A stretch of 64,000 nucleotides of DNA from Actinoplanes teichomyceticus ATCC 31121 (GCF_003711105.1 NZ_CP023865.1:5109001-5173000), one strand, 5' to 3'; counted from the stretch's first letter, positions 16,940 through 26,907 are shown. The notes: generated by a model from the letters alone, not told the origin. Numbers and translations: made by a program.

Positions 16940-19900
16940 TCAGCGGCGGTGGCGGGAGAGGCGGCGGGCGGAGTCGTGATGCGGCAGATGCAGCGGATCG
17001 GGCAGGCCGTGGGCGGCGGACAGGCCGTCCGGCTGCTGGACGAGGTGTCCCGCGGCGACCAGGTCGGCCATCAGGCCGGTCAGGCGGGCGTCGAGCGCCG
17101 TCGAGCGCCGGGTGGACCATCCGTAGAGCTTGGTGACCGCGGCCAGCAGTTCGTCGATGGCCATGACGCCGCCGTCGATCACCAGGTTCTCCAGGGCCAC
17201 CGCGAGCTCGGCGTCGGAGATCTGATCGGCCTTGCGGGCCACGCCCTGGGCCCGGCGGCGGACGACCGGGTGACCCTGGCGCGGGTCGGCGAGGAAGGCG
17301 CCGTCCCAGACCACGCCGGCCTCCTCGATCGCGGCCTCCACCGCGGCACGGGCCGGCCGGGTGATCCGGGTCAGGCCCCACTGTTCCCGCATCCGCTGCA
17401 GGACCACGCTGATGTGCACCGGGCCCTCGATCTCGGCCAGCCGCCGCACCGCGGCGACCAGCGCCGGACGCAGACCCGGGTCGGTGAGGACGGCGCCCGG
17501 CGGCAGCGGCGCCAGGTTCGCCTTGCGGTAGGGCCGAGCCCACTCGTCGGCGTGCGACACGGCCGTCCGGCCGCGCTCCGGGGCCGCCTCGACGGTCGCC
17601 TCCTCGTGGTGGATCCACCCGGGCGGAGCGGCCATCGTCTCCTCGAACTCGGCGACCGCGGCGGCGATGTCCGGCTGCCCCTCCATCGCCTGGTACCACG
17701 TGGGCCGTGGGGCCTCCCCGGCGTCCGCGTGGACGGACCGCTCGGCCACGGTGGCGGCCGCGTCGGCCAGGTCCGGGCTCAGGTCGGTGGACGTGAGCTC
17801 AGCGCGGATCTGCGAGATGGCGCCGAGACGGTCGGCGGGTTCGGTGGTCTCGTGCAGCCCGGCCAGGAACTGGGCGGCGGCCGCGGCCAGCTCCTCGGTG
17901 CCGACCCCGAACCGGGCGGCGACCTCAGCGAGGTCCTCACGGCTGGCGGCGGTGCGGTCGGCGAGGGCCGCGCTGGACCGGTCGGCCGGCGACACCATGC
18001 GTTCCGGTTCCGCGGGCTCCCCGCCGGTCGCGGCCGGCGACTCCACCGGCTCCCCGCGGGTCGCGACCGGCCACTCCACCGGCTCCCCGCGGGTCGCGAC
18101 CGGCCACTCCACGGGCGTGACCGTGCGCCCGGATTCGGCCGGCTCCTCCCGGGACGCCACCGGCCAGTCGACCGGCGAGACCGCGCGCCCGGATTCGGCC
18201 GGCTCCGGGCGGGCGATCGACGGCCAGTCGAACGCCGTGACCGTGCGTCCGCGGCCGACCGGCTCCTCCCGGGTCGCCGTCGGCCGGTCGAATGCCGTGC
18301 CGGCGCCCTCGGCGTCTTCCGCGGTTTCGCCGGGCTCAGCCGGTTGCGGCCGGGTCGCCGAGGGCCACTCGACCCGCTCGGGGACGTCGGCGCGGCTGGC
18401 GAACGGCCACTCCGCGCGGACCGGGGCGTCCTCGGCGGGCGACCGGTCCACCTGCTCGGGATCCCGCTGCTCTGCGGCGGGCACGTCACCGGCCTCGCGG
18501 TCGGCGGCCGGCCACTGCACCGGCGACACGTGACGTCCGCCGGGTCCGGCCGGGTGATCACCAGTGGCGAGCGGCCATGCCACCCGGTCCGGGGCGTCCG
18601 CCCGGCTGGCGAACGGCCACTCGGCGCGGACGGTCCGGTCGGTGGGGGCGGTGGGCCACGTGGCCGGGTCGGTGTGCCCGGCACCGGCCGCAGCCCGGCT
18701 CCGTGCGGCCGGAGCGGCGTCCTCGCCGGTCCGGGCGGCGTGCGCGCCCCGGCGGCCGGTGTCCTCGCCCCGGTAGGGTCGCAGCTCGGCGACCGTGCTC
18801 TCCAGGGTGGTGCCGAGGTAGGCCTCGGCGGCGGCGAGTTCCTCGGCTCCGGCCTGCGCGGCGGCGAACTCGGCCGAGACCCGGGCCAGGGCGGCGTGTT
18901 CGGCCGCGTGCGTCGCGGCGACGTCCGCCTCGGCGGCCTGGCCGAGGATCGGTTCGGCCCCACGCCCCCGCGCCTGGACCGGCGGCGGCTCGTCGTAATC
19001 GAAATCGGGCACGAGGGCGCCGTCATGGGGCTCGGCCGGGGCCGGCTGCGCGGGGCGGGCGCCGTCGGCGGCGTGCGCGGCGGCGAGGTCGGCCTCGGCG
19101 GCTGCCTCGGCCCCCGCCAGACCCAGGTCGTCGGCGTCGGTCCAGGAAAGGAGGCGCTCGGCAGCCACGCCCGCGTTCGAGGCGGCCCCGAGCTCGTCGG
19201 CCACCGCCTCCGTGAAAGCGGACACCGGCTGGCCGGCAGCGTGTTCGGCGAGCACGGACTCCGACTCGTCCGCAGCCTGTTCGGTGTACACGGGCTCCGA
19301 CTCGTCCGCAGCCTGTTCGGTGTACACGGGCTGAGGCTGGCGGGCACCGGCTCCCGGAGTCGCGGGCACCGACTCCTGCGCCGCGGGCGGGACGGGCCCG
19401 GCTTCCGGCACCCGTGCCACGGGCCGGACGGATCCGGCTTCCGGTGGCCGCGCCGCGGTCTGGGTGGAAGCGCCCTCCGGCGCCTCCGCGGCCGGTGGCA
19501 TCCCGGACACCGCGGCGGCGAGTTCCGCCTCCGGCACCGGCTCGCGCCGGACCTCGCCGGCCTCCGGAACGAGGCGGCCCCGCTGCGCGGCGAATGCCGG
19601 TTGCCCGGCCCCGCTCCGGTCGTCCGCGCGGGCTGCCGTCGCGGCCGGCACGACGGGCGCCTCGGTCTGCGCCGCCGTGTCGCCGTAGCCGGCGGCGTAG
19701 CTCTCCGCGGCCTCCGCCACCGAGTACTTCTCGGCAGACGGCGAGACCTTCTCCGCGGCCGGCGTGGTGGCGACCGCCAGCTGCGGCACCTCCGCGTCGG
19801 GCAGGGTGGCGAACGCCTCCTCGATCGCCGCCCGCAGCCGCGCCTCCTCCCGCTGCCGGTCCAGGTACCACGCGGTGCCCCAGATGCGATGCAGTCGCCA

Positions 19901-22900
19901 GCCCAGGCCGGTCAGCACCTGCTCGCGGATGCGGTCCCGGTCGCGGGCGGTGGGCGCGGAATCGTAGGTCGTGCCGTCGCACTCGATGCCGAGGGCGTAC
20001 GGCGCGTTGCGCCGGGCCGAGCGGCGCACCGCCAGGTCGATCCGGAACGCGCCGGCGCCGACCCGGGTGTGCACCCGGTAGCCCCAGCCGCGGATGACGT
20101 CGCGCACCGAGTCCTCGAACGGGGTCTGCGACTCGACGCCGTCCGGCTCCTCCAGCCGCAGCGCGGTCATTCCCCGGGCCGCGTAGTCGAGGTAACCGGC
20201 CAGGTGGCGCAGGCTGTCGTCGCCGTCGGGCAGGTCACGGGCGCGCAGCGCGGAGACGACCTCGACGCGCCGGCGGGCACGGGTGATCGCCACGTTCAGC
20301 CGGCGCCAGCCGTCCGCGCCGCGCAGGTCGTCGAACTCGTCACCGATCGCGAAGATCACCACGTCGCGTTCGTCGCCCTGCACGGCGTCCAGGTCCTTGA
20401 TGAAGAAGCCGCGCAACCGGTCGTCCTCGGGGGGCACGACCATGTCCGCGACGGCCGCCTCCACCGCGGCCGCGTCCTGCGGCGTGCACACCACCACGCC
20501 GAGGGTCAGTTCCGGCCGGGTGACCAGGTGATGTGCGACCCGGGTGGCGACCACTTCGGCCAGCGGCTGCTCGCCGGTGGCCGGGTAGAGCTGCACGCCC
20601 CCGTCCGGGCCGGCCGGCGCGAAGGCCGGGAAGGTGTTGAGCCGTCCCTGGTAGAACGCGTGGTTGGCGAACGCGATCAGCGACTCGTCGCGGCTGCGGT
20701 AATGCGTGGCCAGGTCGAGCGTGCGGAACGCTCCGCAGGCCAGGGCCAGTTCCAGGATCGACCGCTGGTCGCCGCCGGGGAGCGGGGCGGCGGTCAGTTG
20801 CCGGTCGTCGCCGCAGATCACCAGGGCGTTGCCCCGATAGACGCAGGTGAGCGCGTCGGGCACCGGCACCCGGGACGCCTCGTCGATGATCACCACGTCG
20901 AACGGCAGCCCGGCCGGCAGCAACCGGCTCACGTCGGCCGGCGACATCACCAGGCACGGTTTGACCGCCATCGCGGCGTGCATGGTGCGGGCGAACAGGT
21001 CGCGGACCGGCAGGCGGTTGCCGTGCTGGGCGGCGGAGGCGCGCAGCAGGGCCGCCTCGCCGGCCGCCGCCTCGGCCGGCTGCAGCGCGTCGACGGCATT
21101 CATCACCTCGGCCGCGGCGGCCCGCTGCAACCGGAGGTCCCAGATCCGGAACTCGTCGACGAGCCGGTCGCGGGAGACCGCGTCGAGCGGAGCGAGCCGG
21201 TCGTCGTCCCGGATGATCGCGTCGGCCCACGACTCGAAGAGCGCGCGGCCGAGGACCGGCAGGATTTGCTCGACCGGGAGGTCCTCGGCGGCGCAGAAGT
21301 CGACGACGGCGTCCAGGCCGTGCTCGGCGAGGATCGCACGAGCCGCCCGGTGCTCGAACCACTCCTGCTGGCCCTGGCTGTCCTCGAGGAACTCCCGCAG
21401 CAGCGCACCGGCGGAGTCGCGCTCGCCCAGGGCCGCGCCGAGGCTCGGGTGCCGGCTGGGCGCGAACGCGCGCAGGATCCAGTCCCGGGCAGCCTGCCAT
21501 TCGGCGACCCGGGCCGGCAGGACGTCGGTGAGACGCGCCCGGCCGAGAAGCTCGGCCTGCTCGGGGGTGAACGCGATGTCCGCGCCGTTGCGGATGCGCC
21601 TGGCCTCGGAGGTCCACGCCATCGCGGTGGCGAGCGCCTCCACGTCGGTCTGGGTGCCGCGGTAGGCGCTGCCGAGGACCCGGGCGTACTCCTTGGCGTT
21701 GGCCGACAGCGCCGCGGCGGCCTCCGCCGCGCTCTCCCGCAGCAGGCCGATCGCGGCCGCCTCCGCCAGGGTGAAATCCCGCCCGGCCGCGGCGCTGTAC
21801 GCCTGCACCAGCTCGGCGACCGCGGTGAGCGGCTCGACGTGGGCGCGCAGCCAGGTGACCGCGTCGTGGATCGGGCCGGCGCCCAGTTGCGGCCGGGGCG
21901 CGTGCTCGGGCGGCGGGCGCAGCGCGGCGGTCCACCGGTCGAACTCCTTGCCGGCCTCGCCGACGATCCGGATGATCGCGCTGTTCGGGGTGGGCGCGCA
22001 GATCCGCTCGATGAGGGTGGGCAGCGCCTCCGGCGGGGTGACCTGCAGCGTCTCCTCGGCGGTCCGCAGCGCGCGTTCGATCGCCTCGAAGTCGGTGTCC
22101 AGCCGCTGCCAGTGCCGGCCCAGGATGCCGGCGTGCTCGGCCTCCGCCTCGTCGAGCTCCTGCAGGGCCCGTTTCCAGGCGGCGGCAGCGCTCAGGTTGG
22201 CCACCGCCTGGGACCGTTTCACGTCGGACCGGGCGATCTGTGCGGCCGCCCGCTTGTCACGCCGGTACGGCGCCCGCAGCTTGCGGATCCCCCGGTACTG
22301 ATGGGCGAACCGCTCGGCCAGCTCGTCCACCGGCTCGGCCAGAGCGTTCTCGGTGAAGTACTCCCGGGCCCGTGTCTCGGCGGCCTTGACCACGTTGACC
22401 GCCCGCCGCAGGTGGCGCATCGCGGCGTGCGCGGCGTTGAGCCCGGGGCCGTCGAACCACGCGGGTTCCGGCTTGTCCGGGCGCGACAGCAGCTCGACGA
22501 TCGTCGCCAAGCGGGGCAGATCGGTGAACGCCACCACGTTGGGCAGCCCGAGCCGGGCGGTGACCCGGTCCAGGCTGTGCTGGTGCTGTTCGAGACGGTC
22601 GGCCTCGTCGGCGAACCGGCGAGCCAGGCCACGGGCTTGCGCGGCGGTCAACGGCAGCAGCTCGACGGCCGGCGGGCGCAGATGGCTCAGGCTCGGGATG
22701 ATCGGCAGCTTGCTGGGCGACGGCAGCGCGCTCCAGGTCACCCCGGCCCGGGCGCGGACCGCGTCCTCGGCCTGGTGCAGCGCCGTGAGATGGCGCAGCA
22801 GGCCCTCCGCGGCCCGGGCCACCGGTTCCAGGCTGTGCATGGTGAGCCACTCGTCCGCGGCCTCGGGCGGGCGGCGCGTGGCGTGCCCGACCAGCGTGGT

Positions 22901-24466
22901 CAGGGTGAGCGCCTCACCGATCGTGCCGATCGCGAACGCCTCGGCGAGCGGGTCGCGTTCGATCGCCTCGCTCAGGTGGTCCAGGGCCGTCTGCGCCTGA
23001 TGCAGGCGGGCGTCGAGGCGGTTGTGGTCGATCACGTCACGCCAGAGGAAGTCGTCGCCCTCCCGGGCCGGACGCCAGGCGCGGCTGAGGCGTTCGGCCG
23101 CGTCCCGGACCCGCTGCAACGACTGGGTGGTGAGCGGGATCGGCAGCTCGCCCAGCGCGGGTCCCTGCGGCACGTCGGTCATCTGCGCGCACATGCCCAG
23201 CACGTCGTGCAGGCGGTGGCCGAGCGGCTCGCGCACCTCGTTCATCGCCTCGGCGTACGCGTTGAGCCGTTGCCGGTGCTCGCGCAGCGCCTCCCGTTCG
23301 TCGGTGGACAGGTCCGGCGGCGGCAGCGGGATGAAGTCGAGCGCGGCGGCCAGCGCGGCCGCCACCTGGTGCCGGCCGGTCCGGCCGCTGTGCAGTTCGA
23401 GGAGGTAGTCGTCGAGACCGCTGGGGGCGAGCCGGTCCCGCACGGTGTCCAGCGCGGCGGCCTTCTCGGCGACGAACAGCACCCGCCGGCCGGCGTGCAG
23501 CAGGCAGCCGATCATGTTGGCGATCGTCTGCGACTTGCCGGTGCCGGGCGCGCCGCGCATCACGAAGGTGCGCCCGTGCAGCGCGGCGGTGATGCAGGCC
23601 CGCTGCGCGGCGTCGGCGTCGAGGACCAGCGGCACGTCGTCCGGGCTGGCCAGCTCGTCGATACGACGACCGGAGATCACGTCGAACTTGAACGCGTCGG
23701 ACTGCCCCTCGGGGCCGGTGGCCAGGGCCCGGACCACCGGATGGGCGAGGATCTGACGCTCGTGGTCGAGCAGGTCGGTGTACATCACCTCGCGGTGCAC
23801 GGCGAACCGGGTGAGCATCACCGCCTCGTCGGAGTGCCAGTCCGGATGGTCGCCGAGAGCGGCGTCCAGGCGCGCCCAGAAGACCGTGACGTCGAGGGCG
23901 GCCAGGCTGTCCACGGCGGGCAGCTCGATGTTGTGCCGGCGCAGGCAGATGTCCAGGGCCGGGTTGACGATCGGATCCTCGGCACGGACCCGCAGCCGCG
24001 GATAGTCCTGCGGATCCGGGGTGACCAGATCGACCGGGATCAGCAGGATCGGGCTGACGTGCTCACTGCCGTCGTCACGCCAGCGGACCGTGCCCAGCCC
24101 CAGGTAGAGCGAGGCGATGCCCTGTTCGAGCAGGTCACGGTGGGCGGCGCGGCGCAGCGCCCGCAGCGTGGTGTCCATCTCGGCGTCGGTCATCGCGGTC
24201 TGGAACACGTGGGTGGCCCGTGGCCGCGGCCCCTCCGCCTGCTCCTCGATGCCGAGGAAACCGCACTCACGGCCCTGCTGGAGAGCCTCCACGATGCTGC
24301 GCGGCGACGGGCTGACGATCTCCACCACGCCGGGCGCCGTGGCCCGTACGTCGATCAGCGGATTGGCGCCGGTGAGGTCGAGCAGCCCGTCCCGCCACGA
24401 CTCCAGCGTCGCCCGCACACGGGCATCAGGCCGCCCGGTCAACCCGTCCGATTGATCCCACCGCAT
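16940..24466 (-). CDS. Giant DUF4011 / SF1 helicase / PD-(D/E)XK nuclease / DUF3320 protein (Hhe-like)
   Basis: A 2508-residue protein. Order of parts: DUF4011-like N-terminus (about 15-230); SF1 helicase with Walker A GAPGTGKSQTIANMIG (about 300), Walker B VVIIDEASRVPVPDAL (about 1190), GDDRQLTAAPL, VQGDERDVVIFAIGDEF (about 1360) and RLNVAITRARRRVEVV (about 1400); a Vsr/MTES_1575-type PD-(D/E)XK nuclease (about 1440-1555; FRIDLAV and GIECDGTTYD, then RDRIREQVLTGLGWRLHRIW); a roughly 700-residue Ala/Glu/Pro-rich repeat linker; and a DUF3320-type C-terminus (about 2310-2508). This order matches the single-protein antiphage helicase-nuclease class named Hhe (DUF4011-helicase-Vsr), but with an unusually long linker. 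It is the second gene after a HIRAN protein gene. A DNA defence or repair role is inference. Confidence 0.85.
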   Translation of the reverse strand: MRWDQSDGLTGRPDARVRATLESWRDGLLDLTGANPLIDVRATAPGVVEIVSPSPRSIVEALQQGRECGFLGIEEQAEGPRPRATHVFQTAMTDAEMDTTLRALRRAAHRDLLEQGIASLYLGLGTVRWRDDGSEHVSPILLIPVDLVTPDPQDYPRLRVRAEDPIVNPALDICLRRHNIELPAVDSLAALDVTVFWARLDAALGDHPDWHSDEAVMLTRFAVHREVMYTDLLDHERQILAHPVVRALATGPEGQSDAFKFDVISGRRIDELASPDDVPLVLDADAAQRACITAALHGRTFVMRGAPGTGKSQTIANMIGCLLHAGRRVLFVAEKAAALDTVRDRLAPSGLDDYLLELHSGRTGRHQVAAALAAALDFIPLPPPDLSTDEREALREHRQRLNAYAEAMNEVREPLGHRLHDVLGMCAQMTDVPQGPALGELPIPLTTQSLQRVRDAAERLSRAWRPAREGDDFLWRDVIDHNRLDARLHQAQTALDHLSEAIERDPLAEAFAIGTIGEALTLTTLVGHATRRPPEAADEWLTMHSLEPVARAAEGLLRHLTALHQAEDAVRARAGVTWSALPSPSKLPIIPSLSHLRPPAVELLPLTAAQARGLARRFADEADRLEQHQHSLDRVTARLGLPNVVAFTDLPRLATIVELLSRPDKPEPAWFDGPGLNAAHAAMRHLRRAVNVVKAAETRAREYFTENALAEPVDELAERFAHQYRGIRKLRAPYRRDKRAAAQIARSDVKRSQAVANLSAAAAWKRALQELDEAEAEHAGILGRHWQRLDTDFEAIERALRTAEETLQVTPPEALPTLIERICAPTPNSAIIRIVGEAGKEFDRWTAALRPPPEHAPRPQLGAGPIHDAVTWLRAHVEPLTAVAELVQAYSAAAGRDFTLAEAAAIGLLRESAAEAAAALSANAKEYARVLGSAYRGTQTDVEALATAMAWTSEARRIRNGADIAFTPEQAELLGRARLTDVLPARVAEWQAARDWILRAFAPSRHPSLGAALGERDSAGALLREFLEDSQGQQEWFEHRAARAILAEHGLDAVVDFCAAEDLPVEQILPVLGRALFESWADAIIRDDDRLAPLDAVSRDRLVDEFRIWDLRLQRAAAAEVMNAVDALQPAEAAAGEAALLRASAAQHGNRLPVRDLFARTMHAAMAVKPCLVMSPADVSRLLPAGLPFDVVIIDEASRVPVPDALTCVYRGNALVICGDDRQLTAAPLPGGDQRSILELALACGAFRTLDLATHYRSRDESLIAFANHAFYQGRLNTFPAFAPAGPDGGVQLYPATGEQPLAEVVATRVAHHLVTRPELTLGVVVCTPQDAAAVEAAVADMVVPPEDDRLRGFFIKDLDAVQGDERDVVIFAIGDEFDDLRGADGWRRLNVAITRARRRVEVVSALRARDLPDGDDSLRHLAGYLDYAARGMTALRLEEPDGVESQTPFEDSVRDVIRGWGYRVHTRVGAGAFRIDLAVRRSARRNAPYALGIECDGTTYDSAPTARDRDRIREQVLTGLGWRLHRIWGTAWYLDRQREEARLRAAIEEAFATLPDAEVPQLAVATTPAAEKVSPSAEKYSVAEAAESYAAGYGDTAAQTEAPVVPAATAARADDRSGAGQPAFAAQRGRLVPEAGEVRREPVPEAELAAAVSGMPPAAEAPEGASTQTAARPPEAGSVRPVARVPEAGPVPPAAQESVPATPGAGARQPQPVYTEQAADESEPVYTEQAADESESVLAEHAAGQPVSAFTEAVADELGAASNAGVAAERLLSWTDADDLGLAGAEAAAEADLAAAHAADGARPAQPAPAEPHDGALVPDFDYDEPPPVQARGRGAEPILGQAAEADVAATHAAEHAALARVSAEFAAAQAGAEELAAAEAYLGTTLESTVAELRPYRGEDTGRRGAHAARTGEDAAPAARSRAAAGAGHTDPATWPTAPTDRTVRAEWPFASRADAPDRVAWPLATGDHPAGPGGRHVSPVQWPAADREAGDVPAAEQRDPEQVDRSPAEDAPVRAEWPFASRADVPERVEWPSATRPQPAEPGETAEDAEGAGTAFDRPTATREEPVGRGRTVTAFDWPSIARPEPAESGRAVSPVDWPVASREEPAESGRTVTPVEWPVATRGEPVEWPVATRGEPVESPAATGGEPAEPERMVSPADRSSAALADRTAASREDLAEVAARFGVGTEELAAAAAQFLAGLHETTEPADRLGAISQIRAELTSTDLSPDLADAAATVAERSVHADAGEAPRPTWYQAMEGQPDIAAAVAEFEETMAAPPGWIHHEEATVEAAPERGRTAVSHADEWARPYRKANLAPLPPGAVLTDPGLRPALVAAVRRLAEIEGPVHISVVLQRMREQWGLTRITRPARAAVEAAIEEAGVVWDGAFLADPRQGHPVVRRRAQGVARKADQISDAELAVALENLVIDGGVMAIDELLAAVTKLYGWSTRRSTALDARLTGLMADLVAAGHLVQQPDGLSAAHGLPDPLHLPHHDSARRLSRHRR
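18013..18125. repeat. 33-bp in-frame repeats in the helicase linker
   Basis: A 33-bp unit encoding an 11-residue motif of the PVEWPVATRGE type occurs in identical copies near 18040-18120, with diverged WP(F/V/S)A(S/T)R copies through 18000-18650. Identical adjacent copies point to recent expansion of a disordered linker. Confidence 0.7.
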
Positions 24467-24577
24467 TTTCCCATTCCAGCAAGGCGACGGGCCGCGTGGT
24501 GGCGTTTCCTCCGGTTAATCCGATGTTCCGCGCGGATCGGAGCAGACCGTTGCCTCAGCAGTCACACCGGTCCCACC

Positions 24578-26422
24578 TCAGTCCCAGGTGGGCACCCACC
24601 ACTGCCATCCGGCGGGCGCGAGCGGCCACGAGGCGTCCGGTCGCCAGCCCTCCGGCGGATACCACCCGTCCGGCGGGGCCGGCCAGCCCGGCGGGACCTG
24701 GAACTTGATGCCGGTGGGCGCGGGCGGGATCGGCGGGTGCCGGTTCGGCTCCGGCGCCGGCGACACCGGCGCGCTGCCGCCGGCCGCGGCCGCCTGCTGT
24801 TTCATCACCACGGCGCTGAGCGCCGGGATCACCGTGGTCTCGGCGATCTCGCCGGCCCCGCCGAACAGGCCGGCCGGCTGAGCGCCGGCGCTGGGCACCT
24901 GATCGGCCGGACCACCGAACAGACCCGACGACTGAACACCCGCGCCCGACACCTGACCGGCCGCACCACCGAACAGACCCGACGACTGAACACCCGCGCC
25001 CGACACCTGACCGGCCGCACCACCGAACAGACCCGACGACTGAACACCCGCGCCCGACACCTGACCGGCCGCACCACCGAACAGACCCGACGACTGAACA
25101 CCCGCGCCGGACACGGGGCCGGACGGGGCGTCGGCGCCGAACCGGTCGGCGGCATGTGCGCCGGCGGTCGGGGCCGGGCTGGTCGGGATGGCGCTGCCGG
25201 GCATCGGCGCGGTGGGCACGCCGGGGATCGGGTTGGCCGGGACCCCGGGGACCGGGACATCGGCGGCCTGACCTGCCGGAGCGCCGGACACCTGGCCGGA
25301 GCCGAACCCGGAACCCGGCGCGGATCCGGCGGCCGGGCCCGGGACGGCCCCGGCCGACTGGTCCTCCGGCTGACTTCTCCCGGCAATCGTCGGCACCGGG
25401 CCGCTGACCGAGGCCGCCCAGCTCGGCACCGGGCCGCTGGGCTGCACCCAGGTCGGCACCAGCTCGCTGCGGTCCATCCAGGTCGGCTGCGCGTCGCTGG
25501 GCGTGGCAGCCCACGAGGGCACGGCGTCGCTGGAACCCATCCAGCTCGGTACGGCCGACGTGCCGGCGGCGGGCAGGTCGGGGCCGGCCGCGGACGGCAC
25601 GACCGGGGTGCTCGCCGGGGACGGCGAGACCGGCGCTACCCGTCCGGCGGTGCCGCGCGCGGCCGGGCCGGTCCAGCTCTCCGGCAGGTCCTGGACCCGG
25701 GCGACGTACAGCAGCACCTCGGTCTTGACGGCGTTGCTCTTGACCACCGCGCGAGCCGCGACGACCAGGCCCCGCTCGCTCTGGTAGCGCAGCACCGGCG
25801 CGAGCTCCTGGCTCGTCTTCGGGCTCAGGTCACCGACCCGGGCGTCGCCGAGGCGTACCTCGACCAGGTGGTCGGCCATCTCGTGCAGGGTCACGTACGC
25901 CCAGCACTCGCCCTCCGGCCGCTGGAACGGCACGAGCGCGTCGAGATGCCGCTCCTGGCCGTTGACCTGGAGCGCGGAACCGGTGGGCAGCAACCGGTGC
26001 TCCTGCAGGGGCGGCTCGTTGGCCGGCACGATCATGTGCGGCTCGGCCAGGTCGAGGCGGATCGTGCCGACGAAGGCCGGTGGGCGGCCGTCGTACTCGC
26101 CCCACTCGCGTCCGTGGATCTGCGCGTTCACCTCGGGGATCAGGTTGCGCCTGGTCAGCGAGGTGAGAACGTGGACGTACCGGGCGGCCTCCGGCCGTGG
26201 CAGGTGGCCGAGGAGGGCGTTGTCGGACCAGACCCCGACGGCGTTGCGGTCGTGGCGGTTGCTGCGGTCGGGTATCAGCTGGACCGGTACGGTTATGTCG
26301 GTTCCCTGCGGGTCGAAGTCACTGCCGAAGAGGGCACGTATCGCCTTCGCGTAGTGCGTCTCGCCGACGACCTCGGCGCTTGCCCAGCCCGCTTGTCCCC
26401 AGAGTTGGAACCGATTTGCCAC
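24578..26422 (-). CDS. HIRAN-domain protein with repeat linker
   Basis: A 614-residue protein. Residues about 15-90 match a HIRAN domain (VVGETHYAKAIRALF, VQLIPDRSNRHDRNAVGVW, ALLGHLPRPEAARYV), a fold that in SWI/SNF helicases binds single-stranded 3' ends. A second folded region (about 100-235) follows, then a Pro/Ser/Gly-rich linker containing four 18-residue repeats (VSGAGVQSSGLFGGAAGQ type). The C-terminus is Trp-rich (PPGWPAPPDGWYPPEGW), like DUF2510 tails. GTG at 26422 follows TAGCGT by 6 nt, so the gene is probably leaderless. It lies 111 bp upstream of the helicase-nuclease gene on the same strand. A joint role in recognising and processing DNA is inference. Confidence 0.75.
   Translation of the reverse strand: MANRFQLWGQAGWASAEVVGETHYAKAIRALFGSDFDPQGTDITVPVQLIPDRSNRHDRNAVGVWSDNALLGHLPRPEAARYVHVLTSLTRRNLIPEVNAQIHGREWGEYDGRPPAFVGTIRLDLAEPHMIVPANEPPLQEHRLLPTGSALQVNGQERHLDALVPFQRPEGECWAYVTLHEMADHLVEVRLGDARVGDLSPKTSQELAPVLRYQSERGLVVAARAVVKSNAVKTEVLLYVARVQDLPESWTGPAARGTAGRVAPVSPSPASTPVVPSAAGPDLPAAGTSAVPSWMGSSDAVPSWAATPSDAQPTWMDRSELVPTWVQPSGPVPSWAASVSGPVPTIAGRSQPEDQSAGAVPGPAAGSAPGSGFGSGQVSGAPAGQAADVPVPGVPANPIPGVPTAPMPGSAIPTSPAPTAGAHAADRFGADAPSGPVSGAGVQSSGLFGGAAGQVSGAGVQSSGLFGGAAGQVSGAGVQSSGLFGGAAGQVSGAGVQSSGLFGGPADQVPSAGAQPAGLFGGAGEIAETTVIPALSAVVMKQQAAAAGGSAPVSPAPEPNRHPPIPPAPTGIKFQVPPGWPAPPDGWYPPEGWRPDASWPLAPAGWQWWVPTWD
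24896..25111. repeat. 54-bp in-frame repeat, four copies, in the HIRAN gene
   Basis: Four consecutive 54-bp units, each encoding 18 residues. The middle copies are identical at DNA level and the outer ones differ slightly; a diverged fifth copy lies just before 24896. The length is a multiple of three, so the frame is kept. Confidence 0.85.
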
Positions 26423-26721
26423 ACCGGAACGCTAGTGTCTGCTTTCCGTCAGTGACGTCGTCCATACGGATGACGACGGTCAGCCGGACGGTCCGTATCC
26501 GGAAGATCGACCCTCCGCGCCCGCGGGCCGCGCCAGAATGGCACGCCGCCGCCTGGACGAATCACCCAGTCGGCCCGTGCGGTAGACAAACCACCCGCCC
26601 GGCACGGCCGTCGGACAAGCCCGCGACAGCAGACAAGCCCCCGGAATGCCGCACCCGCCGACGAACCACCCGATCGCCGCGCCGGTCGCCACCCGCGACC
26701 CCGGACACACCCGGCGACGCG

Positions 26722-26907
26722 CGGCCTCATGGCCACCACCGCACCCACGCTCCGCGCGACCCCGGACCACACCCGACAACACACGGCCTCATGGCCACCA
26801 CCGCACCCACGCTCCGCGCGACCCCGGACCACACCCGCCAACACACGGCCTCATGGCCACCACCGCACCCACGCTCCGCGCGACCCCGGACCACACCCGA
26901 CAACGCG
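26722..26907. repeat. Tandem repeat, 62-bp unit, three full copies
   Basis: Three almost identical 62-bp units (beginning CGGCCTCATGGCCACCACCG) with a partial copy before them at about 26695. The unit cycles through all three frames, so apparent ORFs here are artefacts. The 545-bp gap 26456-27000 holds nothing else that I recognise. Confidence 0.85.

Noticed and set aside
16499..26455. A 3318-codon open frame on the plus strand, the longest in the window
   Set aside because: It lies antisense to the helicase and HIRAN genes, has Arg/Gly/Leu-rich composition and no domain, and is a by-product of GC-biased third codon positions on the other strand.
26722..26907. Possible CRISPR array
   Set aside because: The units abut directly with no unique spacers and no cas genes are nearby. 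The same holds for the other tandem arrays.
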